Assembly: GCF_016920785.2 (NCBI RefSeq)
Contig: NW_024609879.1
Location: 14,137,145-14,201,144, forward strand
DNA from: Ixodes scapularis
Lineage: Eukaryota > Arthropoda > Arachnida > Ixodida > Ixodidae
Length of the DNA: 64,000 bases
Reading direction: 5' to 3'
Below, piece after piece: positions 52,080 through 63,927 of this stretch. Below the pieces are notes generated by a model that saw only the letters and a list, made by a program, of their open reading frames with translations, had not been told where the DNA came from and did no database searches. Position 1 is the first letter of the stretch, and every line of letters begins with the position of its first letter. The position numbers and the translations under genes were made by a program.

Positions 52080-54410
52080 CAAACACAATTACTGAAGCAT
52101 GACAGCCTTTTTCCAGGTTTTGAGTTGCACAGTCATGTATCCTCCCCCACAAGAATAGGTACAACAAGGGCGATAACTTTGGACTTGCTTTTTATTAACA
52201 AGGAAGGTCTAATTTCGACTGTTTCAAGCCTTCCAGGAATTAGTGAACATGAAGTCGTAGTTGGACGAATGGCCAATATATTTGAAATCAAGAGCCTCAA
52301 TTTACCGATGAAAGGCTTCTTTTACGAACGCGGCAACTATATGGGTGTTTTAAATAACCTGCGCGACTATGTTTTTTTTAGTTTAGAAAGCTCTCTCACC
52401 AACGCGACGTTGAAACCTTTTGGAATTTTTTCAGAAATAAAGTAAACTCCCTAGTCAATGCATTAATTCTTTCCAAACTACTCGGCTGTAGGCGAGGTAG
52501 AGACAGGCCGTGGATGAATGGGAATGTCCGCTCCTTGGTTAAAAAGAAGATGCGTGCAAACCTGGCATATCGACGAAAACATGACACATTTTTACGTTTA
52601 CAAATAGCCGTATAAAAGGAAGAATAAAAACAAAATCGAATGAATGCAAACTTAAATTGCATATGTCCTTTGACAAAAAACTAAGAAAAAACCCGAAAGA
52701 GCTTTGGAAATATATTACGTAAAAAATAATGCCTCGATCGGCACTCTCGTTAGTAGTGATTGCAGGCAACTTTTAAGTGAAGAAGAGAGGAGAGCTATAC
52801 TCTTCAGTAATTATTTATATTCCGTATTTCCATTCGTTGCCTACACGGAGCACCTGATATCTCATGAACGGTTCCTTGAAAAATAGGATGTGATCAAAAT
52901 TTCTTACGACGGAATACTCAATTTTTTTGAACGGATTAAAGCTCAGCAAAACAAGTGGTCCCGATGGTATACCCGATCGTGTCCTCACATCATACTCTAG
53001 AATCATTAATCCTACTTAGAAGTTTTTTTTTTAAAAGCCTCCCTCGCGTGGATGGTTTCCGAGCCAGCAAAAAGCAGCAAACGTAGTAGCCATACATAAA
53101 AGCAGCCCAAAAGACCACGTTCAAAACTACAGACCCGTTTCCTTCCTTTGTACATGTTCCAAAGTAATGGCACACGTAATTTACAGCAATATTTTAATTG
53201 CCTAAAAAAACTGCTATCTTACTACTGCACAGCACGGATTTAGAAAACAAATTTCTTGCGACACGCAGTTGGTTGAGTTCTAGCATGATCTTACAACTTT
53301 ATTTGATAGCGGGCTACAGGTCGATAACGTTTTTCTTGATTTTCAAAAAAAAAAAAAAAACATTCGACACAGTATCTTACTTGTTCATTATCTATAAGCT
53401 AGCAACGTTAAATATTCTATTCAACATTCTTGCATGGCTCAGCGATTACCTATCTCAATGCAAGCAATTTGTTTTAATCAGCTGCAAAGCTCGAGTAATG
53501 TTGGGGTTACTTCCGGAGTACCACAACGGTCTGTTTTGGGGCCACTTTTCTTCTTAATTTATATCAATGGTATCACTAACTTTGAACAATCGAAAATATG
53601 CCTATATGCTGAGGACTGCATACTTTACTCGGAAATTTGTAACACGTCCGACTGCTTGGTTTTACAGAACGATATCTGTCATCTCCGCCTAGTGTGAAAC
53701 ATGGGAATGATTTTGAATACAATTAAGTGTGATCAAGTATGCTTCACGCGAAAGGGGCACCCTGTCGCCTTTAAATACGCGATCAGCGAAATTTTCTTAC
53801 CCACTGTTTCTGCAGTGAAATACCTCGGCGTGTATTTTACAGAAACCTTTTCTGGACAAAATACGCGGACTACACATCCACAAAAACGACCAGAATGCTG
53901 AACTTTATTAGACATACCTTTCAAGATTGTCCCAAGCTCACCAAACGGACATTGCATCTAGCCTATATTATGCCGATTTTAGAGAACGCCTGTGTGTCCT
54001 GGGACACCTCCAGGCCTAACTTGCCAACCAGCTAGACGCAGTTCAAAATAGAGCAGCTCATTTTATATGTAGTAAGTGTAACTTTGGATCAAGTGTGAAT
54101 CAACTAAAAATAGAACTTGATTTCTTTCCATTATTCCAGAGAAGCCGGTCTATGCGGCAAAAGTTTACTACAGTATTTTTCGTAATCACCTCGGCAAAGT
54201 ACATGCTGCCTGCCGACTACTCGAGAGGAGCGTGTGATCTCTCCAAAACATGCGAGAGTATAAATGCAGAACATATGTGTTTAAATACTCCTTCTTTTCA
54301 TGCACAACGAGCACCTGGGATTCGCTGCCAAAGGAAATAATTTCTACAACTTCTGCTACTTCTTTCTTCAACCATGTGTTATGTGATTAACAAAATTAAA
54401 CACAACTGAT
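52080..54410 (+). pseudogene. LINE endonuclease end and reverse transcriptase, heavily decayed
   Basis: 52125-52440 contains SSPTRIGTTRAITLDLLFIN and SSLPGISEHEVVVG, the LINE endonuclease C-terminus (SDH changed to SEH, one residue before the catalytic His). RT pieces follow in shifting frames: a KTSGPDGIP-like segment (about 52960), NYRPVSFLCTCSKVMAHVIY (about 53130-53190), QHGFRKQISCDTQLVEF (about 53235), FDTVSYLFIIYKLATLNILF (about 53365-53425), SGVPQRSVLGPLFFLIYING (about 53515-53570), ICLYAEDCILYSEI (about 53600; ADD changed to AED) and SAVKYLGVYFTETFSGQNTR (about 53810). It ends near 54410 without a clear tail. Confidence 0.85.
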
Positions 54411-54439
54411 ATTATTTTCTCATGCTCGGCCTCGCGATT

Positions 54440-56800
54440 TTTATTTTTATTATTTATTTGAGAATACTGCCGGCCATCTTTTGAGAGCCAAGGCATAAAA
54501 AGACAACACCAGAAACCAATAATGAGTAAGTTGAGCACAACAACAGTTAACAAGTAGCTTAGTCACTGGTGACAAAAAAAATCATCAACTGCACTCGCAA
54601 ATAAAGCGGTAGAAGCAATCGTCGTCACACTTGGTGTCAACTCATTCCACTCACAAACAGAACGAGGAATAAAGGATTATTTAAAATATATATTTTCTAC
54701 AGCGGAACTCAAGCAGCAAATTCTCGTGTTTCTACCTCGTTTCACGACTTGCGTTATTCTGCAAATGATCATCAAAATTTAAACCAGCTTTATTATGAGT
54801 TATATTCTGCAAACATTTCAAACGCTTTACTTTCCTTCGACATGAGAATATCGATACTCTGGAGGCGGTGTACAACGATGACACGTGTGAATCGTTGCCG
54901 TATGAATTGTAAATAAGCCTAAGAGATGTTTTTTATTGGCCTTCCAATTGTTCAATGAGAGATTTCGAGTGCGGGTCACATACAATGTCAGCATATTCCA
55001 GCAAGCGACGAATCAGCGATGTATAGGCTATCAGCTCTGTCGCACGAGTACAGTTACACATTTTCCTACGTAAAGACTACAGTTCACTTAACGATTTTGT
55101 GATAATCTGTTCAGTAGGATCAACCCAGCTTAAGTTGGACGTGATAGTAACACTCAGATACTTGTATTCATTAACCACTTCTAAGGCATTTCAATGAATA
55201 GAATAGTAAAAGACGACAGGTACCTTCTTCGGTGTAACAACACGATGAAATCATCTGGATACTCTTCTCTGAGCCATTTTCGTTTAGATACACAAGGTAT
55301 ATCTGAAAACAATACACAATCATCAGCAAAAAGCGGCGCTTTATCGAGGGCTTATCAACTTGCAGGTCATTGATAAAAAACAAAAGCACAACAGTCCGAG
55401 TACCGAGCCGTGGGGCACTCCAGAAATAACAGGTAACTCTATTGATTCAGCATTGCCTACACACACAAACTGTTTACGATTCGTAAGGTACGAGTCTATC
55501 CACCTCAGTAGGCGATCATTGCCCAAAACTTGCTTTATTTACGCAGTAACTTCCAATGCGAAACCCTGTCGAACGTCTTCGAAAAACCTAAAAAGACAGT
55601 GTCGTCTTGATTATTGTTATCAATCACTGAACCAAAAGTGTGGACCGTATGAAGCAGTTGTTTCACTGTCAAAAAGCCTCTTCGGAGCACGTGTTGATGA
55701 TCTACTAAGAAAGTTTCCGATTCTAAGAAAGTTACGATGTGCTTGAATATAAAGTGCTCGAGAACCTTGCTACATGTACTCAACAACGATACTGGTCTGT
55801 AATTGCAGCACTTTTTCCTCTCTACTCTCATATATGGAGACAACTTTGGCTACTTCACAAGCTTGAGGCACGTCACAAGTTTTCAAACTGCGAAAGTAAA
55901 TCACGTAAAGAAACTTGGAACATCATTCAGCGTACCTCCGTAAGTAAGTGTTAGGAATTCTATCCGGGCCACTCGACTTTCTAGTGTATAATTGCAAAAG
56001 ACTGTTCAAAATACCTTTGGTAAAAACCACCAAGTCACTGATTCTACAACTGTCATGATTAAATGAAGACCACATACAGTTATCAATGGTAAAGACAGAA
56101 GAAAAAAAATAATTAAGCTCACTTGCGATGCTCGCTTCATCAAAAAACGTGTGCCCGCTATATTTAGATCTGCGCACAAGGGTGCGTAGCTCTTGGCGAA
56201 ACAATATTTAGATGTCCGCACAAGGGTGCGTAGCTCTTGGTGAAGAGGCGGAAGCATAAATTTTAAACTTGGTTGCAACCTATCTACTCGGTTTATATTT
56301 TGTTTTAAATGTAAAATACTGCGTGTCACCGATGGATTGTGCCTCATTCTTTTTGCAGGTCGCTCTGAAATAAACTTATCAACACATTTAAGGATGTCTT
56401 GCTTGAAAAAAAAACCAAAGCTTATCTACTGAGTCTGGGTTCGCATCGTAAAACACAAGAAATCTGTCTAGAGCTACTTTCAAGAATTCTACAATATCAA
56501 TATGATTCGCCCTGTTGAAATCACGATAAGATTTTGCTTCGGCTTCATTGTGGGCATGCTGCGGTGCAGTTATGTCACATACAACCATTGTATGGTCGTA
56601 TACGTTATCCGCGATTGATACGTCAAGAACACTTCTTGTAAAGACCTCGGATAAAAACAGCGAGGCACCTCCAGCAGTTCACTGTTCCGCGCAAGATGCG
56701 TTCGCAGATTCGTTCTCAGCTCGTAAAGACCTCACCTCCTCGGACAGACAATAGATCTTTCAGCAGAGCTCTTGGACCAGCTTGGGAAGACTACAGCCTT
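54440..56800 (-). pseudogene. LINE ORF2 (CR1/Jockey group): endonuclease remnant and reverse transcriptase
   Basis: Minus strand: DNVYDHTMVVCDITAPQHAH (end of endonuclease, His kept, about 56610-56550), SYRDFNRANHIDIVEFLKVA, ELNYFFSSVFTIDNCMW, KSSGPDRIPNTYLRRYAE, CCNYRPVSLLSTCSKVLEHF (RT2), TVFLGFSKTFDRVSHWKLL (motif A, Asp lost), PVISGVPHGSVLGLLCFCFL (motif B) and a KYLGVTI-like block near 55160. It ends SFIPRSVCEWNELTP and a tail AATAAATAATAAAAATAAAAA (54440-54462 on the plus strand as T/A-rich). Frameshifts and stops occur throughout. Confidence 0.88.
56160..56250 (-). repeat. 44-bp tandem duplication inside the LINE
   Basis: 'atatttagat.tgcgcacaagggtgcgtagctcttgg' occurs twice in succession (about 56159-56205 and 56206-56245), duplicating the HQELRTLVRTSKY coding segment. 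Confidence 0.85.
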
Positions 56801-57100
56801 CCGACGGCGATTATCTTGGTTGCCGACCGCTATCCTGAGTCGACGTAGCCGACGACGCGATTCTTACTATCGACGTCTCTTCACTCCGACGTTTAGTGCG
56901 TGAATTGCACTTGAAGGCGCTAACATCGTTCGTCACAAGCACATCAAAGTCAGCGTCAAGAACATTGAACCATTCACAATGGAAGCTCCGAGCACACTGG
57001 CCCGACCAGACGATAAAGCGCTGCCGTGATATCGGAGCAGAGCAGATACCGCACACGCCCTTCATTCTTGAGCGCCAGCACTTCTTGTACTTTTGCTCAA
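56700..57100 (-). pseudogene. LINE ORF1 with PHD-like zinc finger and coiled coil
   Basis: From ATG 57100 (minus) the frame reads MKGVCGICSAPISRQRFIVW then SGQCARSFHCEWFN. The C-x2-C..W-x3-C-x3-FHC spacing is that of a PHD-like finger, a known ORF1 feature of CR1/L2-type LINEs. A serine-rich linker and CLSEEVRSLRAENESANAS (a short coiled coil, about 56760-56705) follow. The region runs almost directly into the end of the endonuclease, so the remainder of ORF1 and most of the endonuclease have been deleted. Confidence 0.75.
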
Positions 57101-57155
57101 ATATATTTGTACCTCTCCCTCGCAATAATGTCTTTTTAAGGCGGTGCGAGGTCTT

Positions 57156-57179
57156 CTGAATAAATAAATAAATAAATAA
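57156..57179 (+). repeat. (AATA)n short tandem repeat
   Basis: Five to six AATA units; could mark the flank of the LINE 5' end on the minus strand. Confidence 0.85.
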
Positions 57180-57648
57180 AGAGAGACAACAGAAGCCGAA
57201 AAATGTCCGTCGGAGCTTCCACCTTTGAAGAGAATTCTGAAAGCGAGGGGTGGGGTAACAAATATATTTGAAAACGCAGAAGAAAATTATTGTTGTCGAA
57301 AGGCGAGAAACCGAACACGATAGCTTTGCAAGAGCGGAGCGAAAGCCACTTCCATGCAGAGAGACGTACTCAAAGCAATTTGCAAACAGAATGTCAAGGA
57401 TCTCAAGTCCCGGACACAAGAGCAGCGGTAGAAAAGGTGGGAATCGGCAACCCTCACGACTACAAACTTCAATTCAACCTAAGAGTGGCACAGATGAGCT
57501 AACAAAGCAAAATAAAAAGTTAATGTGACATCTTCTGGAAGTCACAGAGATCCCGAAGGCAATCTCTTGTACACCTTAAAGCCATACAAAGTCATATGAA
57601 ATCACCAAGTGTACGGAGTCGCCTACATTCACAGATATCAAAATGATT
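57180..57648. other. Unassigned stretch
   Basis: No recognisable element; a plus frame 57268-57528 is basic and without motif. Confidence 0.35.
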
Positions 57649-57722
57649 AAAATTATTAGCTGGCGTTCCACTGGACGCCAGCTATTAATGTCTCATTGGA
57701 TGGCGTCCCACTAGACGCTATC
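57649..57722. repeat. Pair of small hairpins
   Basis: TAGCTGGCGT-tccactgg-ACGCCAGCTA is a perfect 10-bp stem (57658-57685). A related, weaker hairpin with GGCGTCCCACTAGACGC follows at about 57700-57718, giving two diverged tandem copies. Confidence 0.75.
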
Positions 57723-57822
57723 AGAAAAAAAACAATGGTCGTGAACTATGGGGAAAACATCCCCGTTCCCATGGCACTGCCGCGGCAACTCGGCTGTTTG
57801 CCCCATATTTTGATGGTGGTGT

Positions 57823-58427
57823 TCACTGAATCGGTGTCGAACAGGTGAGATTCGGGGCCCAACACTTGCCTGGCCAGTAGGAAGTTGGCATATAGTGGAC
57901 GCTCTTGACATCGTGCCGGGACCGTCGTCTAGAGCGAGGCGCGATAGCGCGTTTTCGGAAAGTGAGCGTGTCAGTCGTCGTTCGCACCAGCGCTGAGAAT
58001 GGCACCGCTGGTTGAGAAAGCCCTACAAAAACTGCTTCCAGTAGGTGTTCTTTTCCCTTCGCCGTGTTGAGTATGCGGGTTTGTATTGAAACTTCTTTTG
58101 GTGCGCCGGTCGTATTGAAAACGAGACGCAACAGCGGGCAGATGAAGCAGACCGCAGACACGGGGCAGAGGACCAAGCGGCGTCTGGAAGTGAGTTTTGT
58201 TCCGGCGTCACTGGGCATTGTCACAGCCACTGAATGTTCCCTTCAGTGACCCTGTTACAACTATGAAAATAGGAAGCTTCGGAAGGTGACATGACACCAC
58301 CAGAGGTGAAGCCAAAAGTGTGGAGATGCACGCTTTCAACAATGACCAAAACCGCAGCTGTTTTGATCAGATTCGGGTACCCGGCACCCGAGTCTGACCA
58401 CAGCCTCAGGTGTTGACCACAGCCCAT
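57823..58427 (-). pseudogene. Possible BEL/Pao-type retrotransposon fragment
   Basis: Minus-strand frame 58427-58221 contains LWSDSGAGYPNLIKT and ESVHLHTFG, reminiscent of a BEL/Pao aspartic protease (DSG active site followed by a GEE..HTFG segment). A second frame (58230-57823) has ICPLLRLVFNTTGAPKEVSI without clear homology. The order is not diagnostic, and a chance match is possible. Confidence 0.35.
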
Positions 58428-59439
58428 GGGCGATCAACTCGATGGTCTAAACTGTAAAGCGCCGGATACAAATATATAGAGCTTTAGTATGGACAGCTCG
58501 CTCGAACACTCCGGAGATTGAGTTGTGTGTATGCGTAGAAAGCCGGAAATCAGTTAGCTTCTATGGGTGTCCTGCATTCCTGAACTGTAATTGAGAAACG
58601 TCGCCAGGGCAATACAAATTGTACAACCACTCGCCTGGGGTCTTGCACCACGTGGTGATGATACACGACACACACCGGTACGGTGTTCATCAAGAATGGA
58701 ACGGACAGGAGCGTGGTGAATACAGGATTTCTCGGCTTAGAGATTTCGCTCTATGAGCTCCGAGCAGTGTTGCGCTAACTCACTCTGAATCGGTCCCAGA
58801 AGCATGGAGTGGTGTGGCTCCCCTAGGCCTCCAAAGTTTAGAAAGAATATAGTGCTGGAGCAGGCTTGAGGGCCTCGCATTTGCATTCGTAGAATAAATA
58901 AAATCCATACATTAAACTTACGGCACCAGCTGCCGCAGCTATACCGTGATGACAAAAGCGAAATTCCAAGCAGTTCTATCAATTTTCTTTTCATACATCA
59001 TAAGGAAAAAATTTGGCCAAATTTTTTCCTTATCCAATCTATAAGTCATTTGGTGGATTTTAGTTTGTCGATGAATTATTCATTACAAAAAAACTCCTGG
59101 CCTACTATTTTTCTTGCCATGAGTCAAAGTTAAGGTAACAGAATTTCAAGTGAAAATCTAAATTTGGTTCAACACGCACTGTAGTCTTAGTGTGTAGTAC
59201 CACCGCAGGTAGTACATAGGTTTTTTTCTATTTTCTTGATCAAACACTGGCTCCACCTAGGCAACCAAGCGGCAATAAAAACAAAAAAACAGTTGAGCGA
59301 CGGAGCTAACGTGGCTAAGTGCGAACCGACGCCGCATTAGTAGCATTGGTTAGTTTCTTTTGCTTTGTTTTAAGACATAAAGTTGAGTACAAGCTGGAAA
59401 CACCAGATCTTCACAGGAGTGAAACAGATTATTGTCATT
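58428..59439. other. Unassigned stretch
   Basis: No recognised protein, RNA or repeat; AT-rich toward 59000-59350. Confidence 0.4.
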
Positions 59440-60616
59440 CGGACCCGAACAATGAGTAAGGGTGAAGCGAAAAATAGGGACTCTAACCAAAAATTTAATA
59501 AACATTTATCCGACGTTTCGGGACCAGTTCGGTCCCTTGTTCACGGGTGAGTGACGATAAGAAAAGAACACGTGTCGCCTAAATGCACATACGGATGTAG
59601 GAGGCTTTGCTCACGTCACGCAGTCCCGAGACGTAGCCCCTGGGTAGGGAGCCAGAAGAACGATTCACGTTCCCCTTTGTGTGCTGGATAAACCAGGACT
59701 CAACGAAGAGCCGCTTTCGCAAATAATTCCTCTCCAAGGCCAGCACAGTGCTTCCCTCGAAGTCGACAGTGTGGCCGGCTTCTGCTGCGTGCTCCGCGAG
59801 GGCGCTCGCATTTACATCCTTCTTCCGGATACCATATTTGTGCCGCATAAGCCTCACTGCGAACTTTTTACTTTCGCCAACGTATGAGGCCGGGCAATCC
59901 TTGCATGGTATGCGGTAGACCAAGCTTTGGGCCCTTTCTTTCGGGGGCCGAAACTTCGGGAGGGGGAGGCAATGACCGATTGTCGACACGGGCTTATTAG
60001 TTACCGCAATCCCGGAGCGACCGAGGATGCGGGAAAGGGTCTCGCTGGTGCGGCTAATGTAGGGGACACAGACGCGATCGGAAGGGGGACTGCTGCGCCC
60101 TAGGGGGGGATGCCTTGGTTTCTCGAATATCCGAAGAATAATCCGTTTAGGGTAGCCGTTCTTGCGGAGATCCGATGTAGCGACCTTGATTTCCTCCTGG
60201 AGGCTTTTCTTTATGGAGCAGGTGGCGAAGGCGCGCCTGAAGAGTGCAGAGGCCACCGACGCTTTATGACATCGGGGGTGGTGGTAATCAAACCCCAAGT
60301 ATCTGCCAGTATGGGTTGGCTTCCCGTAAACAGAGAAGTTTAGACCACTGCCGCTCCGGGTTACCCGTACATCCAGAAAGGGAAGGGAACGTTTGTCTTC
60401 ACGTTCGGCCGTGAATTGTAGCGACTCATCCACCGAGTTCAGGTGCTTTAGAAGACGATCCACCTCGCTGGTTTTAACAACGCAGAAACAGTCGTCCACG
60501 TAACGCAGGAACGTTCTGGGTTTACGCTCGAAAGTGTCGAGAGTGTCGTGTCGTGATGGCAAAACTTGAGAATGAGCCTTGAGAAGTCGGAGAAGCCGTG
60601 GATATGGCCCCCACAC
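59440..60616 (-). mobile_element. 5'-truncated Penelope-like element (second family)
   Basis: Minus strand: truncated RT, GIY-YIG ORF ending at 59579, then a 3' region with GTCCCGAAACGTCGGATAAA and TGTTTATTAAATTTTTGG (59535-59485), the 'gaaacgtcggataaa' 3' signature of Penelope elements. The 5' break is near 60600-60620, where the sequence switches to unrelated DNA. Confidence 0.9.
59579..60616 (-). pseudogene. Penelope-like RT C-terminus plus GIY-YIG endonuclease (345 aa open frame)
   Basis: An open 345-codon frame. RT motif C is RTFLRYVDDCFCVV (D41-D42); then LPFLDVRVTRSGSGLNFSVY (78-97); KPTHTGRYLGFDYHHPRCHK (99-118) is the PLE thumb; and GIY-YIG spans about 232-315: SLVYRIPCKDCPASYVGESK (CxxC at 238-241), R255, and E306 in VESWFIQ as likely catalytic residues. 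The frame is clean, but motifs A and B upstream are missing through 5' truncation, so the enzyme is incomplete. The first about 25 residues are a poorly matching junction. Confidence 0.9.
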
Positions 60617-60619
60617 ACT

Positions 60620-61123
60620 TTTGGTACAAGAACGCTTGAAAGTATGTATGAATGGCGTCTTCGGAATATAACATGTCTCCAGAAGCAGACAACAAACCTA
60701 GCGAAGGGCTCGGACGCATCAGCAGCGCTTGAAGTAATGTTGGACTTGAGAAAAAACACCATAAATTTCGAGGGTGAAGGAGACGCTGGAAAGGCAAGTG
60801 ACTTTAAGAGCCTTGAGAGTCTGGTAGCGCTACATAAATGGCTAAACGAACTATGGCTAGCGCCCTGGTGTGTGCGACGTTCAATTGGCTACCGACGTAA
60901 GCCTTTTGTGCGATATGGACCCTCATTGAATTGTTCCCAGCGCACGTTTCTCAGCCAAACGGGAGCAGTGGAGCAATTGCATTGCCCTCGACAAAGGCTC
61001 AGTAAATGCAAGGGCAAGGCAGAGCTTAATTCCCTGAAAATGGCAGATCTGCATGAAAGCCAACTTAAACTTATGCGTCGTGCCAGAACAGACCGTGGTC
61101 GGTCAACACTCCTGTCCAGTTAG
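60620..61123 (+). CDS. Unrecognised open frame (about 168 codons)
   Basis: Open plus-strand frame that continues out of the reverse complement of the Penelope fragment. The portion unique to this DNA reads LAKGSDASAALEVMLDLRKN.. KSLESLVALHKWLNELWLAP.. KADLHESQLKLMRRART-like, amphipathic and with normal-looking composition, but I recognise no domain. It has no own start codon in good context beyond an ATG at 60644. It may be the decayed exon of an unknown element or chance. Confidence 0.25.
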   Translation, partial: FGTRTLESMYEWRLRNITCLQKQTTNLAKGSDASAALEVMLDLRKNTINFEGEGDAGKASDFKSLESLVALHKWLNELWLAPWCVRRSIGYRRKPFVRYGPSLNCSQRTFLSQTGAVEQLHCPRQRLSKCKGKAELNSLKMADLHESQLKLMRRARTDRGRSTLLSS

Positions 61124-62805
61124 TAGAACGCTTGAGAGGAGATCCCTTGACAACCTCGAAAGCCTGCTTCAAGATTTCGTGTCTTGTGAATGTATTAATA
61201 TTTGCTTTCAGTGTAACTTCAGTAGTTGAGTTATTCTTGGGTGTACTAACTTTTGACAGAGGAACCTGTAAAGGAAAGCCGGATGCGTTCCTTTTTGAAT
61301 CTGTGGTATTAATGTATGATTATAGGGGAGTTCTTGAGAATGTCATTTTGCATGCTGCAAAGTTAGTCTCGAACTCTAGGAGGGTGTACCTGAATTGTAG
61401 TCTTTAAGTATGCGATTTTGTTACAAATAAGCAAGGTTCTGGGGAGATGTGCAAATTGGTGAGGTCATAGATGTGTGTTGAAAACGTTAAAGTTTCTATC
61501 GAAAGTATTTTGTTTTCGAAAAGTATAACGTTGAGTTGGTCTCCATGTGTTAAACCCCTAAGCATTCCGGTCTGCCAGCAAATTTAGTCGAGGGCTATTG
61601 CAGGCAGGTTCGGCCAACAAACGCTTGCAAGTTTTCACAGCTGGAAATACAATAAAGACGGCAATATCGGATACCATCTGTTGTGCCCTAGTTGAAGTAT
61701 TCGAGAGGTACGATGGTCCAGAGACTTTGATCGATGAAACCTCTCCCTGTGTCAGACTTCAGTTGGAAACAAGAAGGCGCCAAAATGTTTAAAATATTTG
61801 TGTTATGGACAAAACTGAAAAATGTTTTTATGTGCATCCCGCGGTTCATTCACGAAGATGTATGTGATAGCTATTTTTACAATAATGATCATACCAGCGA
61901 TGTGCAAAAAGACTGTTAGAGCTAGAATGGGCAGGAAGCACATTGGAATGTGATTCTGTTTTAAGCATGGGTATTAATAAAATATTTAGAGAAGTTAACA
62001 GTGCTGAAATGTGGTAAACTGACAGCCTGGAGAAGAGGGTGGTTGCTGAAACAGGATTCTTTATCGGAGAGAACCGATTAGGGGGAGTGTAAATAAGCCA
62101 GAGACGATTGACTTGTTTCAACGCCTTTCAGCAACCACTGATCGAACATGTAGAGTGAATGTAATACATAGACAGGATATGACAGTTGGGATTTACTACT
62201 AGAATATAGCCTGTTAATGTCGTGAACAGAAAGTGAATTCGAGTTATTGTAATTTGTACTAGAACTAGTCCGCTGAAAGCAGTGAATAACTGGGAAATAA
62301 CAGTTTTGAAATTATTGCAAGAACATGTTTGCTGAACGCAGTCAATGAACGGCTGATACCTATTTTTGGCTGTTATAAGACAATAATATTTATTTTATCA
62401 TATTTTGAAGCAAGAGACAAGGAAAAAAATATAAACAATAAAAAATGTGCCGCAAAAAATAACTTTTTCGTCCAACATTGTTTCCAAAATAAGCAACAAG
62501 GAAATATCAAAACTTACAGAAATCCCGTTTACGAGCCACTGGAACGCAACCGGTAAATTCAGTTAATATACTGTGAATGCAAGTTACTAAAATCCAGTGA
62601 ACGCGCAGCGAAGGACGGTGATTGGTATTTGAGGCTTAATGGCAGACAGTGAATGCAGTGACTAGACGTTGCATAAACATGGCAGCCCTATTGAAAAAGG
62701 CCAATATGAACTCGGCTTATTGGAAATATTGTACTCCAATGAAGATGATGGAAACCAATAAAAACCTATTGTTATCCGATTAACCCAATACGCACGATGG
62801 GAATT
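61124..62805. other. Unassigned stretch with degenerate tandem repeats
   Basis: Segments around 62150-62360 and 62580-62670 repeat words such as 'gctgaa.gcagtgaat.aactggg', 'aacagttttgaaattattgcaagaacatgt' and 'cagtgaatgcagtgac' at irregular spacings of about 70 bp. No gene supported. Confidence 0.4.
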
Positions 62806-62972
62806 CATATCGGAGCACAATATCTCGATATAGTACGCGGTTATTGGTATACAACAGGATATTGGAGCACAATATCGCGATATAACTTGCGGTTATTGGT
62901 ATACAACACGATATCGGAGCACAATACCCCGATATACTACACGGTTATTGGAATAGAATACGACATCGCGTG
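62806..62972 (+). repeat. 52-54-bp tandem repeat, three units
   Basis: Units begin 'tatcggagcacaatatctcgatata', 'ttggagcacaatatcgcgatata' and 'tcggagcacaataccccgatata', each followed by '..cggttattggtatacaacacgata'. Palindromic ATATCG/CGATAT words recur. Confidence 0.85.
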
Positions 62973-63900
62973 CATATTGGTGACCGACATGGACATACTG
63001 TACGGCCACACGATATAGAAATATTGGTCGTCGATCATGGGACCAAAGGAGAATACAATGATATCGCGTGCATATATCTCAGAACGCGGGTACCAAGTTA
63101 CCAACATGCATTACGTTGGCATATCCACACGGCAATACGCAAAAAATATATTGGGCGTGGATACACACATAACATAAACGTTCTGCGTTGCGAACACATT
63201 AACATTGATCGACAGTGCAAGTATGTACAGCTGTTAGTACAGTACACACAGCCTCGCGCGCTTGAAACTAGACAACCACCAAACCATTCAGAATAACTAG
63301 CCGGAACACCCGCCGCGACCTACCTTTTAATGAGAAAGCCCAATAACGACGTGCTCATTGGAGTGATCGTTTTCCAACAAATGTTTATTGCAGTTGTAAT
63401 GCAACAAAAGTTGATCGCCAAACGATAAACCCAACGTACCGGGATACAATTCGATGTTGCAGCACACCATCGCAATACAAGAAACTATCGGTGTTGGGAC
63501 ACGACCACCACATCGAATACGATATCAATACGAAGTTACCGACGGTGAGAAATACACCATCATGACACGATATACTAGTTACCGGTGTTGGGACCGAAAT
63601 CGAACGCGATACGTGACAATGTCGGTTCACACGATAAAATAATGACGGTGAATAGGTTTGACAGGTCACGTGCATGTAGTTGCTTCTTACGCGCACATTT
63701 ATCGATATTGACCCACCTTTCTGGGTAATCCTACGTGGTACACAAAATCCACGACGACATGCGAGCACATTTCACCCACCACTTTTCGTCGCCTGTTTCG
63801 CGAGATTCACACACTGTCCAAAAAATGACGTGAAAAATACGTGCACTTGCGCCATCAAACGATACGTTACAGCCTCGTTTCTCGAGAAGACAGTTTCCAC
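62973..63900. other. Unassigned stretch rich in CGATAT/ATATCG words
   Basis: Continues the vocabulary of the tandem repeat without clear periodicity ('atcgcgtgcatat' occurs near 62964 and 63062). No gene supported. Confidence 0.4.
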
Positions 63901-63908
63901 CGCCAACA

Positions 63909-63927
63909 CGCGCGCGCGCGCGCGCGC
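63909..63927. repeat. (CG)n dinucleotide run
   Basis: Nineteen alternating C and G bases; a Z-DNA-prone tract. Confidence 0.95.
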
